Shown here: positions 37,685-47,167 of the stretch, piece by piece | How the letters are laid out: every line of letters starts with the position of its first letter | How positions within the stretch are numbered: the first letter of the stretch is position 1 | Source of the DNA: J027 sp034437655 | Lineage (GTDB): Bacteria; Chloroflexota; Anaerolineae; Aggregatilineales; J027 | Assembly: GCA_034437655.1 (NCBI GenBank) | Contig: DAOTTU010000066.1 | Span: forward strand, 1-64,000 | Direction: 5' to 3' | DNA length: 64,000 nt | Program-made: the position numbers and the translations under genes | Notes under the pieces: generated by a model | Told to the model about the DNA's origin: nothing | What the model saw: the letters and a program-made list of their open reading frames with translations, nothing else | The model's database searches: none

Positions 37685-37724
37685 GGGCGAAGCTAGCCAC
37701 AACAGGCACTTCGCTCTATTTTGT
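37685..37724 (+). terminator. Hairpin with T-rich tail between dnaJ and prmA
   Basis: GGGCGAAG (37685-37692) pairs with CTTCGCTC (37709-37716), one G-T pair, followed by TATTTTGTTT. It may partly end the dnaK transcript or act as an attenuator before prmA, which starts at 37748. Confidence 0.6.
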
Positions 37725-37747
37725 TTACCGAACCACAAGGAATACGC

Positions 37748-38686
37748 ATGTCTGATTCACAACAATGGCTGGAAGTTGCGATTGAAGCTGACGCCGAGAC
37801 GGCCGATGCCATCGCTGACCTGCTACAACGTTATGGCCATCAGGGCGTTGTGATTGAACAAGCGGGCTTTGAGATCGAAACGTGGGAGTATGACATTCCC
37901 CCGGCTGAAAACCTCATCATTCGTGCTTATTTCCCTATCAACGCGCAAACACCAGACATGCAACAACAGCTCCGTGACGCCCTGCGCTATATGCAGATGA
38001 TTCAACCCGTCGGTGAGCCTACCTTTAAGACGTTGGCCGCCGAAAACTGGGCCGATGCCTGGAAACGGCACTACAAACCACTACGATTGGGCAAACGCCT
38101 CTACATCCGCCCAAGCTGGATCACAGAGATTGATGCCAACCCAGACGACGTCGTGATTAGCCTCGACCCGGGCATGGCATTCGGCACCGGCACCCACCCC
38201 AGCACCCAACTCTGCCTTGTTGCAACGGAAGCCCTGTCTGAAAAGCAATCCAATATGACGGTCGTTGACCTGGGCTGTGGGAGCGGTATTCTGAGCATTG
38301 CAGCGGTGAAATTTGGCGCGGCGGCTGTTTGGGCGCTAGACACAGACCCGATTGCAGTCACCGCCACCCATGACAACGCGACCGAAAACGGCGTCGCAGG
38401 AGCCATCACGGTTGATGAAGGTAGCCTGCAAACCATTCTCGCCAGCGGCAAACGCTTTGACCTCGCGTTGGTGAACATTCTGGCGCGTGTCATCATTCAA
38501 ATGTGTGGCGATAGGCTTGGCGAAATCGTTGCGCCGGGCGGTGTGGGTGTGTTTGGCGGCATTATCCATGAACAGGCCGATGAGGTCGAAGCTGCACTCC
38601 GCTCGACCGGGCTAGAACCCTATCACCGCCGCACGTCTGGCGATTGGGTTGTCATCGAAGCGCGCCGACATCCTGCGCACGAGTAA
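37748..38686 (+). CDS. prmA: Ribosomal protein L11 methyltransferase
   Basis: PrmA trimethylates L11 using S-adenosylmethionine. The 312-residue protein starts at 37748 (AAGGAA upstream). It has the N-terminal substrate-binding domain, the family loop DPGMAFGTGTHPSTQLCL and the SAM-binding VVDLGCGSGILSIAA. NILARVI is the NIL-type catalytic region. Placement behind dnaJ is frequent in Gram-positive-type genomes. Confidence 0.95.
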   Translation: MSDSQQWLEVAIEADAETADAIADLLQRYGHQGVVIEQAGFEIETWEYDIPPAENLIIRAYFPINAQTPDMQQQLRDALRYMQMIQPVGEPTFKTLAAENWADAWKRHYKPLRLGKRLYIRPSWITEIDANPDDVVISLDPGMAFGTGTHPSTQLCLVATEALSEKQSNMTVVDLGCGSGILSIAAVKFGAAAVWALDTDPIAVTATHDNATENGVAGAITVDEGSLQTILASGKRFDLALVNILARVIIQMCGDRLGEIVAPGGVGVFGGIIHEQADEVEAALRSTGLEPYHRRTSGDWVVIEARRHPAHE

Positions 38687-38698
38687 GGAGTGTGGGCT

Positions 38699-40846
38699 GT
38701 GTTGCCAAAGGGGGTTTTGCGTGGTCTCTTGTTGTGCTTGTGTGTGTATACTGTCCTGGAGTTTGGGTCACCAGCAGCACAACCACGCACCACTGCCCAG
38801 AATGAGCCACCGCCCCCGCAGCGTCTGAACATCGTGGGCATTAACGACACCGAGTACCCAACGCTCAATATTTTCGTCAGCGTCATTGACTCTGACACTG
38901 CCGCACCTGTCACCTCGCTGCTAGCCGCTGACTTTACCGTCACCATCACCGACAACAACGACGATGCAGCGGCCCCACTTGTGCCCCCTGTCACCAGTCT
39001 GGATACTGACACCAACGCGAACCGCCCCCAACACACCATGCTCTTGTTGGACCTCACAAGCACCATCAGCGAGATTGAGTTTATCAATATGCGGACGGCC
39101 GCCATTGAATACATCAATAGCTTGAGCCTGAATGATCAGGTGGGGGTACTCGGTATTTTTGCTGACCGCACCACACTCTTGCAACCTATCTCAATTGACC
39201 ACAACGCCGCCATTAATGCGATGTTCGCCGCAGAAGCCACCCCCGTACAAGGTGAAGATGGTAATGTTGTTACCGATGGGCTCTATGAGGCGCTCGATAA
39301 CCTCAACCAGACCCGTCCCGATGTACGCCCGGCGGTGGTCATGTTTACGGATGTCGCCAGTGGCAGCATTGGCGGGGAGCGCACGTTTGAAGAAGTGCAA
39401 ACCCTCGCTGAACAACGCGGCGCAGAACTCTACATTCTCTACTTCGAGACTGAAAACAGCGACGGCCTGCCCATTCGTGATGCGCCGCCTGAACTGCTAA
39501 CTGAATTGGCATTGCAAACCGGCGGGCTGCTGTTGCAAGCACCGGGGGAACCCAACCCAGAGGAGCCAACCGACTTTAATGACGACGCCAACCTGCCAGC
39601 GCTGGCCCAACAGGTCGCAGCGATACTTGGCTTTGAATATCGGCTTGAGGTAGCATCTCCGATTGTCGGGGACAATGAAATTTATGGGCTGCAACTGACC
39701 GCATTCCTCAACGACAACCAGCTTGGCCCGCAAGAAACCTTTTTCCGTGCCCGTACTGGTATTGTAGACATCGCCTTCAGCCCCTTCGAAAGTGGCGCAC
39801 GGGTGACGCTCCCGATTGATTTACAGATTCGTGTGCTGTCTGCCAGTAATCCGATTACCAGCATTGAGATTTTTCGCATCGACAACAATACGGGTGAGGA
39901 AATTCCGCTGGCCACGTTCGCCAGCCCAGATGAGGCACTCAGTTTGACTTCAGAACCGGTTGCGTCGGGCGCATTGAGCCTCGTTGCACGGGCAACTGAT
40001 GAAGGTGGCAACGTCGGAGAGGCGTTTTTGACACTGGTTATCGAAAACCCAAATGCAACCCCTATCCCGACCGCTACCTGGACACCACCACCCACAACCA
40101 CCCCCATGCCCGTGACAGCAACACAGACTGCCAGCCCCAGTCTGCCTCCAACTGAAACCGCAACAGTCCTGCCAGTACAACTTTCTCCGACGGTAAGCGC
40201 GACCCTACCCGCCCCGATTGCTCCCCCGGCAACACCTCAGCCGCCGGACAGCACCGACGACACGAGCCTGATTATTCCAATCATCGTGGCACTGGTCGGC
40301 ATGTTTGGCACGCTGTTGATCGGGTTCAGCCTGCTGGCGCTGGCGCAACGCCGCAACAAACCCGCTGCAACGACCGCCTCTGAGCGCCCGACGATTCCGC
40401 GCAAACCATCCTCCAATGCACCGACTGAGAATATTGCCACTGCTGAATTGCAACCAACAATCCAGTCTGAGCCGACACCCTCCAAAGACATCTGGAAAAA
40501 GGCGATGGAAAATCTCGACACGCAAGCAGCAGCGGCTATAGACCCGGCCGCGGTGCCCCGGGCTGTGCTGCTGAGCGGGGACAATCAACGTTATGAACTG
40601 GTCGAAGGTGAAAACACGGTTGGGCGACACAGTTCTAACATGGTACAAATCCTGGATGCCACTGTCAGCCGCTATCATGCTGTGATTGAGGTTTTTGGTG
40701 ACAACATCAGCATTATGGATTGGCAGGCCAGCCACCCAACAACCGTAAATGGTGAAGTCGTTCAGATTGGGGAGCGCAAACGCCTGCAGACTGGCGACCA
40801 AATTCAGATGGGGAACACCGTGCTGCGTTTGGTGACTTCCAATTAG
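38699..40846 (+). CDS. Membrane protein with external VWA domain and internal FHA domain
   Basis: The preferred start is GTG at 38699, with GGAG 8 bases before, just after the prmA stop; 715 residues. An export signal or anchor (about 1-25) leads to a VWA domain (about 95-290) with MIDAS-like LLLDLTSTIS and later VVMFTDVASG. A beta segment, a Thr/Pro linker and one membrane helix (about 530-555, IIPIIVALVGMFGTLLIGFS) follow. A C-terminal FHA domain carries TVGRHSSN and SRYHAV. VWA would lie outside and FHA inside. The layout fits transmembrane signalling (inference). The MIDAS has Thr where Ser is usual. Confidence 0.75.
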   Translation: MLPKGVLRGLLLCLCVYTVLEFGSPAAQPRTTAQNEPPPPQRLNIVGINDTEYPTLNIFVSVIDSDTAAPVTSLLAADFTVTITDNNDDAAAPLVPPVTSLDTDTNANRPQHTMLLLDLTSTISEIEFINMRTAAIEYINSLSLNDQVGVLGIFADRTTLLQPISIDHNAAINAMFAAEATPVQGEDGNVVTDGLYEALDNLNQTRPDVRPAVVMFTDVASGSIGGERTFEEVQTLAEQRGAELYILYFETENSDGLPIRDAPPELLTELALQTGGLLLQAPGEPNPEEPTDFNDDANLPALAQQVAAILGFEYRLEVASPIVGDNEIYGLQLTAFLNDNQLGPQETFFRARTGIVDIAFSPFESGARVTLPIDLQIRVLSASNPITSIEIFRIDNNTGEEIPLATFASPDEALSLTSEPVASGALSLVARATDEGGNVGEAFLTLVIENPNATPIPTATWTPPPTTTPMPVTATQTASPSLPPTETATVLPVQLSPTVSATLPAPIAPPATPQPPDSTDDTSLIIPIIVALVGMFGTLLIGFSLLALAQRRNKPAATTASERPTIPRKPSSNAPTENIATAELQPTIQSEPTPSKDIWKKAMENLDTQAAAAIDPAAVPRAVLLSGDNQRYELVEGENTVGRHSSNMVQILDATVSRYHAVIEVFGDNISIMDWQASHPTTVNGEVVQIGERKRLQTGDQIQMGNTVLRLVTSN

Positions 40847-40858
40847 CGCCCACCCAAC

Positions 40859-41410
40859 TCACTGTTGGCGAAACACCAGCACAGAATCACCTAACCGTAT
40901 TTGATCACGGTCGCGGAGCCGATGCACGGTGATGGGTTTGTCATTGACGTAAGTCCCGCCCATGCTGCGCATATCTTCAATTTGATATTGACCGTCGATC
41001 AGGCGCAGAATGGCGTGTTGGCGCGAAATTTTGGGGTCATGAAACTGAATATTGCATACCCCAGAACGACCGACCAGCAACTGTGGACCGTCAAGCATAA
41101 TCCGTTGACCAGAAATCATGCCACCAATGCCATCTAACCAGAAGCGCGGGCCGGTGGGTGTTGGGTCAGGGGGTGGCGTGGCAAGGGGGGGCACTACTGC
41201 TGGCAATATCCGGGGTGCAGCGGTAAGGGGTGCGGGGGTATACGCTGTAGAGTGCGGACGCGGGCCAGCCGTGCGCGATGACACCTGTGGCTGTGGTACT
41301 GCGGCCCGATTCGCTTGCAGCCACAAAAAGAGGATCATTGCAGCGCCGATAAGGCTGGTACTACAGAATACGCCACTCGTGACCACCAGTAATAAGGTTG
41401 TCGAACTCAT
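40859..41410 (-). CDS. Single-helix membrane protein with FHA domain
   Basis: From the ATG at 41408-41410 the product has 183 residues: one membrane helix at the N-terminus (about 5-28), a Pro/Ala/Thr-rich linker, and a C-terminal FHA domain with LLVGRSGVCNIQF, ISRQHAILRL and GGTYVNDKPI. It should read phosphothreonine on partner proteins at the membrane. An upstream ATG at 41518 adds 36 residues without leader character. It is convergent with the VWA-FHA gene, with 12 bases between the stops. Confidence 0.78.
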   Translation of the reverse strand: MSSTTLLLVVTSGVFCSTSLIGAAMILFLWLQANRAAVPQPQVSSRTAGPRPHSTAYTPAPLTAAPRILPAVVPPLATPPPDPTPTGPRFWLDGIGGMISGQRIMLDGPQLLVGRSGVCNIQFHDPKISRQHAILRLIDGQYQIEDMRSMGGTYVNDKPITVHRLRDRDQIRLGDSVLVFRQQ

Positions 41411-41523
41411 AACACTTCTACCCGTCGTTGAAAACAACTGAACTGTTCTACTACAATTGGGGCTGGCCCGGTTATGAAGGCCGCCTGAATCAATTGAACC
41501 ACCTATGAAGGTCAACATATACT

Positions 41524-44500
41524 ATGCATCTTATGCAGAGCAATGCTGGCGGTGGCAAGACTGCATATGCCATCTCTCAGATTTTACAACAAAAATCCGA
41601 AAATCCCTGGGAATCGGTCTGGGTTTTGTTGCCCAACGAGCTTCAGATCAACCGTTTTCGCGACCGTTTGATTGCAACCAACCGCAGCAATGTGCTATTC
41701 GGGGTGCAGTACTTTCAGTTTTATCAACTTTATCGCTATTTGTTGAACCGGCTGCATCTGTCGCAGCGTCACATCAACCGGGACGGTGTACAGCAATTGT
41801 TGCGCCGCCTTTTGCAAGACCACCCGCCGCGCTACTTTGCGCCAGTTGTTGAGCGGCCGGGGTTTGTGCAGCTTCTTGCCAATTTCATTCAAGAGCTGAA
41901 ACAGTCTCACATTCAGCCGCAAGCTGTGCAACGCTTCGCTGAACATACCGGGCGGCAAAAAGACCTCGACCTCGCAGACATCTACGCCCGCTATCAAGAA
42001 TATGTCACCGCTGCCAACATCGTTGACCGCGAAGGGGCAGGCTGGCTTGCGCTTGACCAACTCAGCACCGCCGACAGTAAGCACTTCAGCGACGTGTGTA
42101 TGCTGGTGGTCGATGGCTTTTTGCAGGTGAGCCCCCTGCAGGCCAAGCTCATTGGCGAGCTGGCTGAACACATCCCTGCAACGCTCATCACGCTGACTGG
42201 TAGCCCCGATGAACGCCCCATTCACCGTGCCTTTAACCGCCTGCGTGATCGCCTCGACAAATACACACAGCACCCCATCACACCACAGTTTTTGCCGCCG
42301 AGCCGCCAGCGACACCCAACCCTTGAACATATCGAAACCCATTTCTACAGCCTGTCTCCAGACCTACCAACTGCACCCGCCACCAACGTCACGCTGTTAG
42401 AAGCGGCCGGACATGAGGACGAGGTGCGCGGGGTGTTGCGGCTTATCAAGCAGCGGTTGCTGGATGGTGAATCGCCTGAAGAAATGCTGATCGTTGCGCG
42501 TGATCTCAACCCTTACGCCACCCTGCTCGACGACATTGCTGAAGATTACGAGGTACCCATCGCATTTCGGCATGGCAACAGCCTGTTACACAACCCCGCC
42601 ATCGTCGCCATCATCAAGTTGCTACGCCTGGCAATAGAGGAATTTCCGCGCCAGGCCGTGATTGATACGCTGCGTAGCCCCTATTTTCGTATTGAGCTGC
42701 TGTCGGCCGAAGATGTCGATGCACTGGAACAGATCAGCATTATGTTTAAAGTCATGGGCGGGCCAGAGGACTGGTTCACCGCGCTTGAGCAGGCCGCCGA
42801 TGCCTTTCGCGACGAAGACGGTGAAAACCGCGACCCGGCCTTGTTGCCGGATGGATTGTCCGAACGCTTACAGATTTTTTTCGAACGGCTGGTCCCACCC
42901 ACGGCGCAGTCATTGCTCGGCTGCATCGCATGGTTAGAGGACTTACTCGGCCCAGACCCCAGTGAGTACCGTGAATACATCGCTGAACACAGTGACCCTG
43001 AAGACGTGCTGGTGAGTGAACACCTGCAATTCTTCACCCAGGTCCGCGCCGGGGAACCGCCCGCCATCGCTGTGCGGGATATGTTCGCGCTGCACGCCTT
43101 TCGCTATTGCCTGCAAACGATGATCGTCGGGCGCGAGCTGGCCCGGGCTCAGCATACACCACTGGAATGGGCTGACTTCATGCATGGACTGTTGCAAGTC
43201 GTTGAATCACAGAACAGCCAGCGTGAACAGAACGCCTTTCGACACCACAGCGTATTGGTCACCAGCGCCACCGAAGCACGCGGGCTTGCACACCAACACG
43301 TATATATTCTTGGACTGGCCGAAGGGGTGTTCCCGGCGTTGCAGTCCGAAGACCCGCTCTATAGCGACCGTGAACGCGAACGCTTCGAAGCCTTTCACAA
43401 ACACGAATACGATCTCCAAACCACCGGCGAACGGCAGGATGATGCGGCCGTTTTCTATGAATGTGTTGCCCAGGCCCGTGACACGCTCACCCTGACGCGC
43501 CCTACACTGGACAACAACGCTAATCCATGGCCGCCCTCTGTACTGTGGACAGGTGTCGCCCGACTTATCAACAACCCACAGCACATCTATTATCGAGCCG
43601 GACAAGCACCGACACTGGCAGACGCGGCCACGCTCCGCGAGGCAGAAGTCGCGTTAATAGCGGCTTTGCAGAGTGGTGCGCAGGCAGTTGAGGGGGTCCA
43701 TGTCGCGCAGGTCTTGCGGTGGATGCAGGCGGAAAACGCGACACGCTGGGGGATGATTCGGCATGGGCAATGGGTTGAAGCGCGGCGTGAAGACCCGACC
43801 ATTGGCTTTGATCGGTATAGTGGTGTGCTTGAATCGCCAATATTGCGAAGCATCATTGCGCAACGGCTCGGTGAAAACCATATTTGGAGCGCCAGCCAGT
43901 TCAATGACTTCGGCTATTGTCCATTTCGCTTTTTCGCCAACCGCCTGCTGAGACTCCAGGCGCTGGAAGAACCTGAAGAAGGTATGGACGCCGCGCAGTT
44001 GGGGTCATTGCAACATGCCATCCTTGAGGACACCTACCACCAGTTTTTTGAGACAGAACTGGCCATCTCGCCCGAAAACGCCGAAGAAGCAGTGCGCATA
44101 ATGCACGCTGAAGCGGATCGTATCTTCATTGATGCGCCGCGCCGTTTTGGTTTCCGCGAGACGCAACTCTGGCAACATGAGCAAGACGAAATCCGCCGCC
44201 GCCTGGAAGCGCTCATCCACCTCGACTTTTCCGATGATGGCGAGAGTCCCTTTGTGCGCAAAAAAGGCGGTCGCAAGCGCACTATCTCAACCATTGCTGA
44301 ACAGGGTGAGCGTAGCGTTTTCCGTCTGGAGTCTGCATTTGGTATAGCGGGCACCCCACCCGTTGAACTGCATGGGCCGGCAGGGACAATCAAGGCACGC
44401 GGCTTTATTGACCGTATCGACCGCGTAAACGACCAGTTGATCGTCATCGACTACAAAAGCGGGACCAGCACCCCCAGCACCAGCGATATGGAAGCAGGGC

Positions 44501-44817
44501 GTAACTTTCAGATGATGCTCTACATCCTTGCTGCACAGCAAATTGTCGAACGCGAAACCGCTAACGATGACTTGCAAGTGGCGGCTGGCATGTTCTGGAG
44601 CATTCGTAGCCGCAAAGCCGGGGGAGACATCGCCGCCAGCGCTGCGGAAATTGAGAGCGCGCACGAAACCCTGCATCATTACGTGCAGGGAGCCCGCGCC
44701 GCTGAATTTCCCGTCCAACCGAGCAAGTTACAGAATGGCAAATGTATGCCCTATTGCGAGTTCTACGAATTATGCCGCATTCAACGCACCCATGTACGAC
44801 CGGGAGCCATGCCATGA
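41524..44817 (+). CDS. addB: AddB-like helicase-fold/nuclease protein
   Basis: At 1097 residues this has the length and motifs of AddB: a degenerate Walker A near the start (SNAGGGKTAYAI), an inactive-looking UvrD fold, and a C-terminal PD-(D/E)xK nuclease (IDRIDRVNDQLIVIDYKSG). Four cysteines are placed like the AddB Fe-S cluster: C799 (FGYCPFRFF), C1074, C1078 and C1084. In B. subtilis AddB the last three are spaced CX2CX5C; here they are CX3CX5C. With AddA it would resect DNA ends. The M23 gene overlaps its stop by 4 bases. Confidence 0.85.
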   Translation: MHLMQSNAGGGKTAYAISQILQQKSENPWESVWVLLPNELQINRFRDRLIATNRSNVLFGVQYFQFYQLYRYLLNRLHLSQRHINRDGVQQLLRRLLQDHPPRYFAPVVERPGFVQLLANFIQELKQSHIQPQAVQRFAEHTGRQKDLDLADIYARYQEYVTAANIVDREGAGWLALDQLSTADSKHFSDVCMLVVDGFLQVSPLQAKLIGELAEHIPATLITLTGSPDERPIHRAFNRLRDRLDKYTQHPITPQFLPPSRQRHPTLEHIETHFYSLSPDLPTAPATNVTLLEAAGHEDEVRGVLRLIKQRLLDGESPEEMLIVARDLNPYATLLDDIAEDYEVPIAFRHGNSLLHNPAIVAIIKLLRLAIEEFPRQAVIDTLRSPYFRIELLSAEDVDALEQISIMFKVMGGPEDWFTALEQAADAFRDEDGENRDPALLPDGLSERLQIFFERLVPPTAQSLLGCIAWLEDLLGPDPSEYREYIAEHSDPEDVLVSEHLQFFTQVRAGEPPAIAVRDMFALHAFRYCLQTMIVGRELARAQHTPLEWADFMHGLLQVVESQNSQREQNAFRHHSVLVTSATEARGLAHQHVYILGLAEGVFPALQSEDPLYSDRERERFEAFHKHEYDLQTTGERQDDAAVFYECVAQARDTLTLTRPTLDNNANPWPPSVLWTGVARLINNPQHIYYRAGQAPTLADAATLREAEVALIAALQSGAQAVEGVHVAQVLRWMQAENATRWGMIRHGQWVEARREDPTIGFDRYSGVLESPILRSIIAQRLGENHIWSASQFNDFGYCPFRFFANRLLRLQALEEPEEGMDAAQLGSLQHAILEDTYHQFFETELAISPENAEEAVRIMHAEADRIFIDAPRRFGFRETQLWQHEQDEIRRRLEALIHLDFSDDGESPFVRKKGGRKRTISTIAEQGERSVFRLESAFGIAGTPPVELHGPAGTIKARGFIDRIDRVNDQLIVIDYKSGTSTPSTSDMEAGRNFQMMLYILAAQQIVERETANDDLQVAAGMFWSIRSRKAGGDIAASAAEIESAHETLHHYVQGARAAEFPVQPSKLQNGKCMPYCEFYELCRIQRTHVRPGAMP

Positions 44818-45569
44818 TCCGTCGTATCATCACACGCTGGCGAGGTTTGCGCTGGTGGGGGAAAATGCTCGTCGGTGGAATGGGGCTGGGTCTGGCGGCA
44901 CTCGTCAGTCTGGTCGGCCTGTATGTTTACAGCCGCAGCCAGAGCAACAGTCCAGAATACATCGGCCGCTGGTTCAATGACGCCGAAGCCCGCGACGAAC
45001 TCACTACCGAACGCATGGAACCATGCCCCGGTGCGCCGTTTCTATTGCCCTCAACCGGACTCATCGGTCTGCTGTGGGCAGACCCCGCCGGACCATATAA
45101 CATCCTACAGCGTCATACCGGAGTCGATATTTTTGGGGATGGCCCAGAAGGCACAGTGCCCGTCTTTGCCGCCTATGATGGCTACCTGACACGGCTAGAT
45201 GATTGGGTGTCAGCGGTGATTATTCAGCACGATGACCCGCTGCAACCCGGCCGCGCCATCTGGACGTACTACACACATATGGCCTCAGTCGGTGGTAATT
45301 CTTATATTTCGGACCTGTTTCCGCAGGGGACACGTGGCCGCTTTGTAGCACAAGGGGATTTTCTCGGCTATCAGGGGACATATAACGGCGGCAGTGTGCG
45401 CGGCATCGGTATGCATTTGCACTTTAGTATCGTACTCAGTGAGGACGACGGGTCATTTAGAAACGAAGCTGTCCTCAGCAACACACTCGACCCATCGCCC
45501 TATTTTGGCATGGAGATGAATATCAACGAACTCCCAACACGCCCTATTGGCTGTGCCCGTCAACCTTAA
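44814..45569 (+). CDS. Membrane-anchored M23-like peptidase
   Basis: The 251-residue protein has a basic N-terminus and one membrane helix (about 18-39). It ends in an LytM/M23-like domain, with H101 and D105 in LQRHTGVDIFG, THMA, and a final HLHF motif (IGMHLHFSI). These match the zinc ligands of peptidoglycan endopeptidases, so it probably cuts wall cross-bridges outside the membrane. The start ATG overlaps the addB stop (ATGA), implying translational coupling. An upstream ATG at 44742 lies inside addB. Confidence 0.75.
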   Translation: MIRRIITRWRGLRWWGKMLVGGMGLGLAALVSLVGLYVYSRSQSNSPEYIGRWFNDAEARDELTTERMEPCPGAPFLLPSTGLIGLLWADPAGPYNILQRHTGVDIFGDGPEGTVPVFAAYDGYLTRLDDWVSAVIIQHDDPLQPGRAIWTYYTHMASVGGNSYISDLFPQGTRGRFVAQGDFLGYQGTYNGGSVRGIGMHLHFSIVLSEDDGSFRNEAVLSNTLDPSPYFGMEMNINELPTRPIGCARQP

Positions 45570-46239
45570 CCAACCAGTTGTGCAGCGAGGCCAGATTTTC
45601 GGCATGTTCGGCCACAGTCTCGATCAGTGCTGATGAGGTCGCCATATCTGGTGAAATCGTTGGCACCTCAACATACAGGCTCCGGTACAGCAACAGGTCG
45701 GCGCGGGGATGGTCCTTATCATAGCCTTGTGGCACGCGCTTGCCTTTTTCCGCTTGTGGCTCGTAGCCGCGTTCGTTGACGGTTTGCAACACGCCTTCAA
45801 GTTCCGGCCCCAGCGTGTCGTCGGCCGCTGCGTCTCGGAATGCATTCAGCATCGCCTTGTCAAAGCCATACGGCATCCCGACGTACATCTGCAACCCATC
45901 TTTAACCAATGCAAAGTGAAAGCCGGGGTTTTCTTTGGGTTTCTTGCGCCCACCCTGCCACAAGCTGAAGCCCTGATAATCCTTGTAGGGCGTCTTGTCT
46001 TTGGCAAAGCGCAAGTCGCGATAAATACGCATCAAGGAGCAGTCAGGGTCAGCGGCTAAGTTGGGAAACTGTGCTTGCAGGCGTGCGCCGAGGGCGGTCA
46101 CAAAGCGCCGCGTTGGATTGTGTACACAGTCATAGTAGTCGTCTTTATGAGCCTCGAACCACTCACGGTCGAACTCGTTGTCCAGCAAGCCTTCAAAAAA
46201 GCGGAATGCACCTTCCGCATAGCCGTTAAATTCTGTCAT
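45544..46239 (-). CDS. DUF2461-family protein
   Basis: The 231-residue protein matches the DUF2461 family: FNGYAEGAFRFFEGLL at the start, RIYRDLRFAKDKTPYKDY in the middle and PGFHFAL later. Function is unknown. The stop overlaps the convergent M23 gene by 26 bases; the arginase-family stop lies 2 bases upstream of its start, so the two are one transcription unit. Confidence 0.9.
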   Translation of the reverse strand: MTEFNGYAEGAFRFFEGLLDNEFDREWFEAHKDDYYDCVHNPTRRFVTALGARLQAQFPNLAADPDCSLMRIYRDLRFAKDKTPYKDYQGFSLWQGGRKKPKENPGFHFALVKDGLQMYVGMPYGFDKAMLNAFRDAAADDTLGPELEGVLQTVNERGYEPQAEKGKRVPQGYDKDHPRADLLLYRSLYVEVPTISPDMATSSALIETVAEHAENLASLHNWLVKVDGHSQ

Positions 46240-46241
46240 AG

Positions 46242-47048
46242 TTAGCGTTTCTCCTCCATTGCATTGACCAATGCGCGCATCATCTCAACCGTAACCGTCA
46301 GCGCACGGTGCGAATCGGTGGCAATCTCGGCATTGTAAAGGCTGACGAGCAACGCGGCGACGTTCCCATCTAGCCCGATGCGGCGCAGGGTGCTGTTGAC
46401 TTCTGGCGGGGTCGCTCCGTTGTCGGCCGGATAGCCCAAGCCGGGCATAAATTCGGGGTCGAGGATGTCCACGTCCAGGTGAATGTAGAGCGGCACCTCC
46501 GGCAAATCAAGTTTCAGGAAGTCAGCAGCCGAGTCGAGAATATGAATCTCGCTGTTACGCAGCATCTCGCCTTCTTCGGGGTCAAGGTCGCGCACGTCAG
46601 CAACATAGATGCGCGATTCTGGCACAGCTTGCAGCCCGACGCCTTCTAGCAAATGTGCATTGCCACGCCCCACCAGTGCTGCGAGGGGCATTCCGCCCAA
46701 AAAGTTGCTCGGTGTAGTCTCAGGTGTGTTGAAGTCGCCATGCGCGTCATACCAGATGACCGCGAGGTCGTCGTGGTGGGCCCGCAGGCCTTTCACCGCG
46801 CCGATACTGCTAACACAATCGGCTGCTAGAATGATCGGGAAGCGGTCGGTGTTGGAAGCGAGTGCTTCCGCCAGCGCGACATTCACGGCCACAACGGGGT
46901 CATCGTATGCGTCGAAGTCGGGATCAATTTCGACCCATGCTGCACGTAGCTCTTCGACAAAGCCGCTATTCTTGATTTCTTCGGTTTCAGTGCGGGCTGG
47001 ATTCTTTTTACCGATAAAGTGCGGCACGCTGATAAATACGTAGTCCAT
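46242..47048 (-). CDS. Arginase/agmatinase-family metallohydrolase
   Basis: An ureohydrolase fold. In numbering from a GTG at 47054 (270 residues), DAHGDFN gives three Mn ligands (D103, H105, D107) and HLDVDILDP two more. The usual GGDHS His is Cys80 (LAADCVSSIG). Such Cys variants occur in a subgroup of the family, so activity may be retained on another substrate or metal. ATG at 47048 is preferred. It could hydrolyse a guanidino compound; I cannot tell which. Downstream DUF2461 starts 2 bases on. Confidence 0.8.
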   Translation of the reverse strand: MDYVFISVPHFIGKKNPARTETEEIKNSGFVEELRAAWVEIDPDFDAYDDPVVAVNVALAEALASNTDRFPIILAADCVSSIGAVKGLRAHHDDLAVIWYDAHGDFNTPETTPSNFLGGMPLAALVGRGNAHLLEGVGLQAVPESRIYVADVRDLDPEEGEMLRNSEIHILDSAADFLKLDLPEVPLYIHLDVDILDPEFMPGLGYPADNGATPPEVNSTLRRIGLDGNVAALLVSLYNAEIATDSHRALTVTVEMMRALVNAMEEKR

Positions 47049-47080
47049 CGTCACATACTTTCAAGTTCAATCAACATGGA

Positions 47081-47134
47081 AATAAAACAATCCCCACAAC
47101 GAGGATACGTCTATCGTACCTGATCGGGGGATTG
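47081..47134 (-). terminator. Rho-independent terminator after the thiolase gene
   Basis: On the minus strand CAATCCCC (plus 47127-47134) pairs with GGGGATTG (plus 47088-47095) across a 31-base loop, followed by TTTTATT. The stem is perfect. It separates the thiolase from the arginase-family gene. Confidence 0.65.
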
Positions 47135-47167
47135 AATAGGGTTAGGATGCCAAATTTTAAGCGGACG

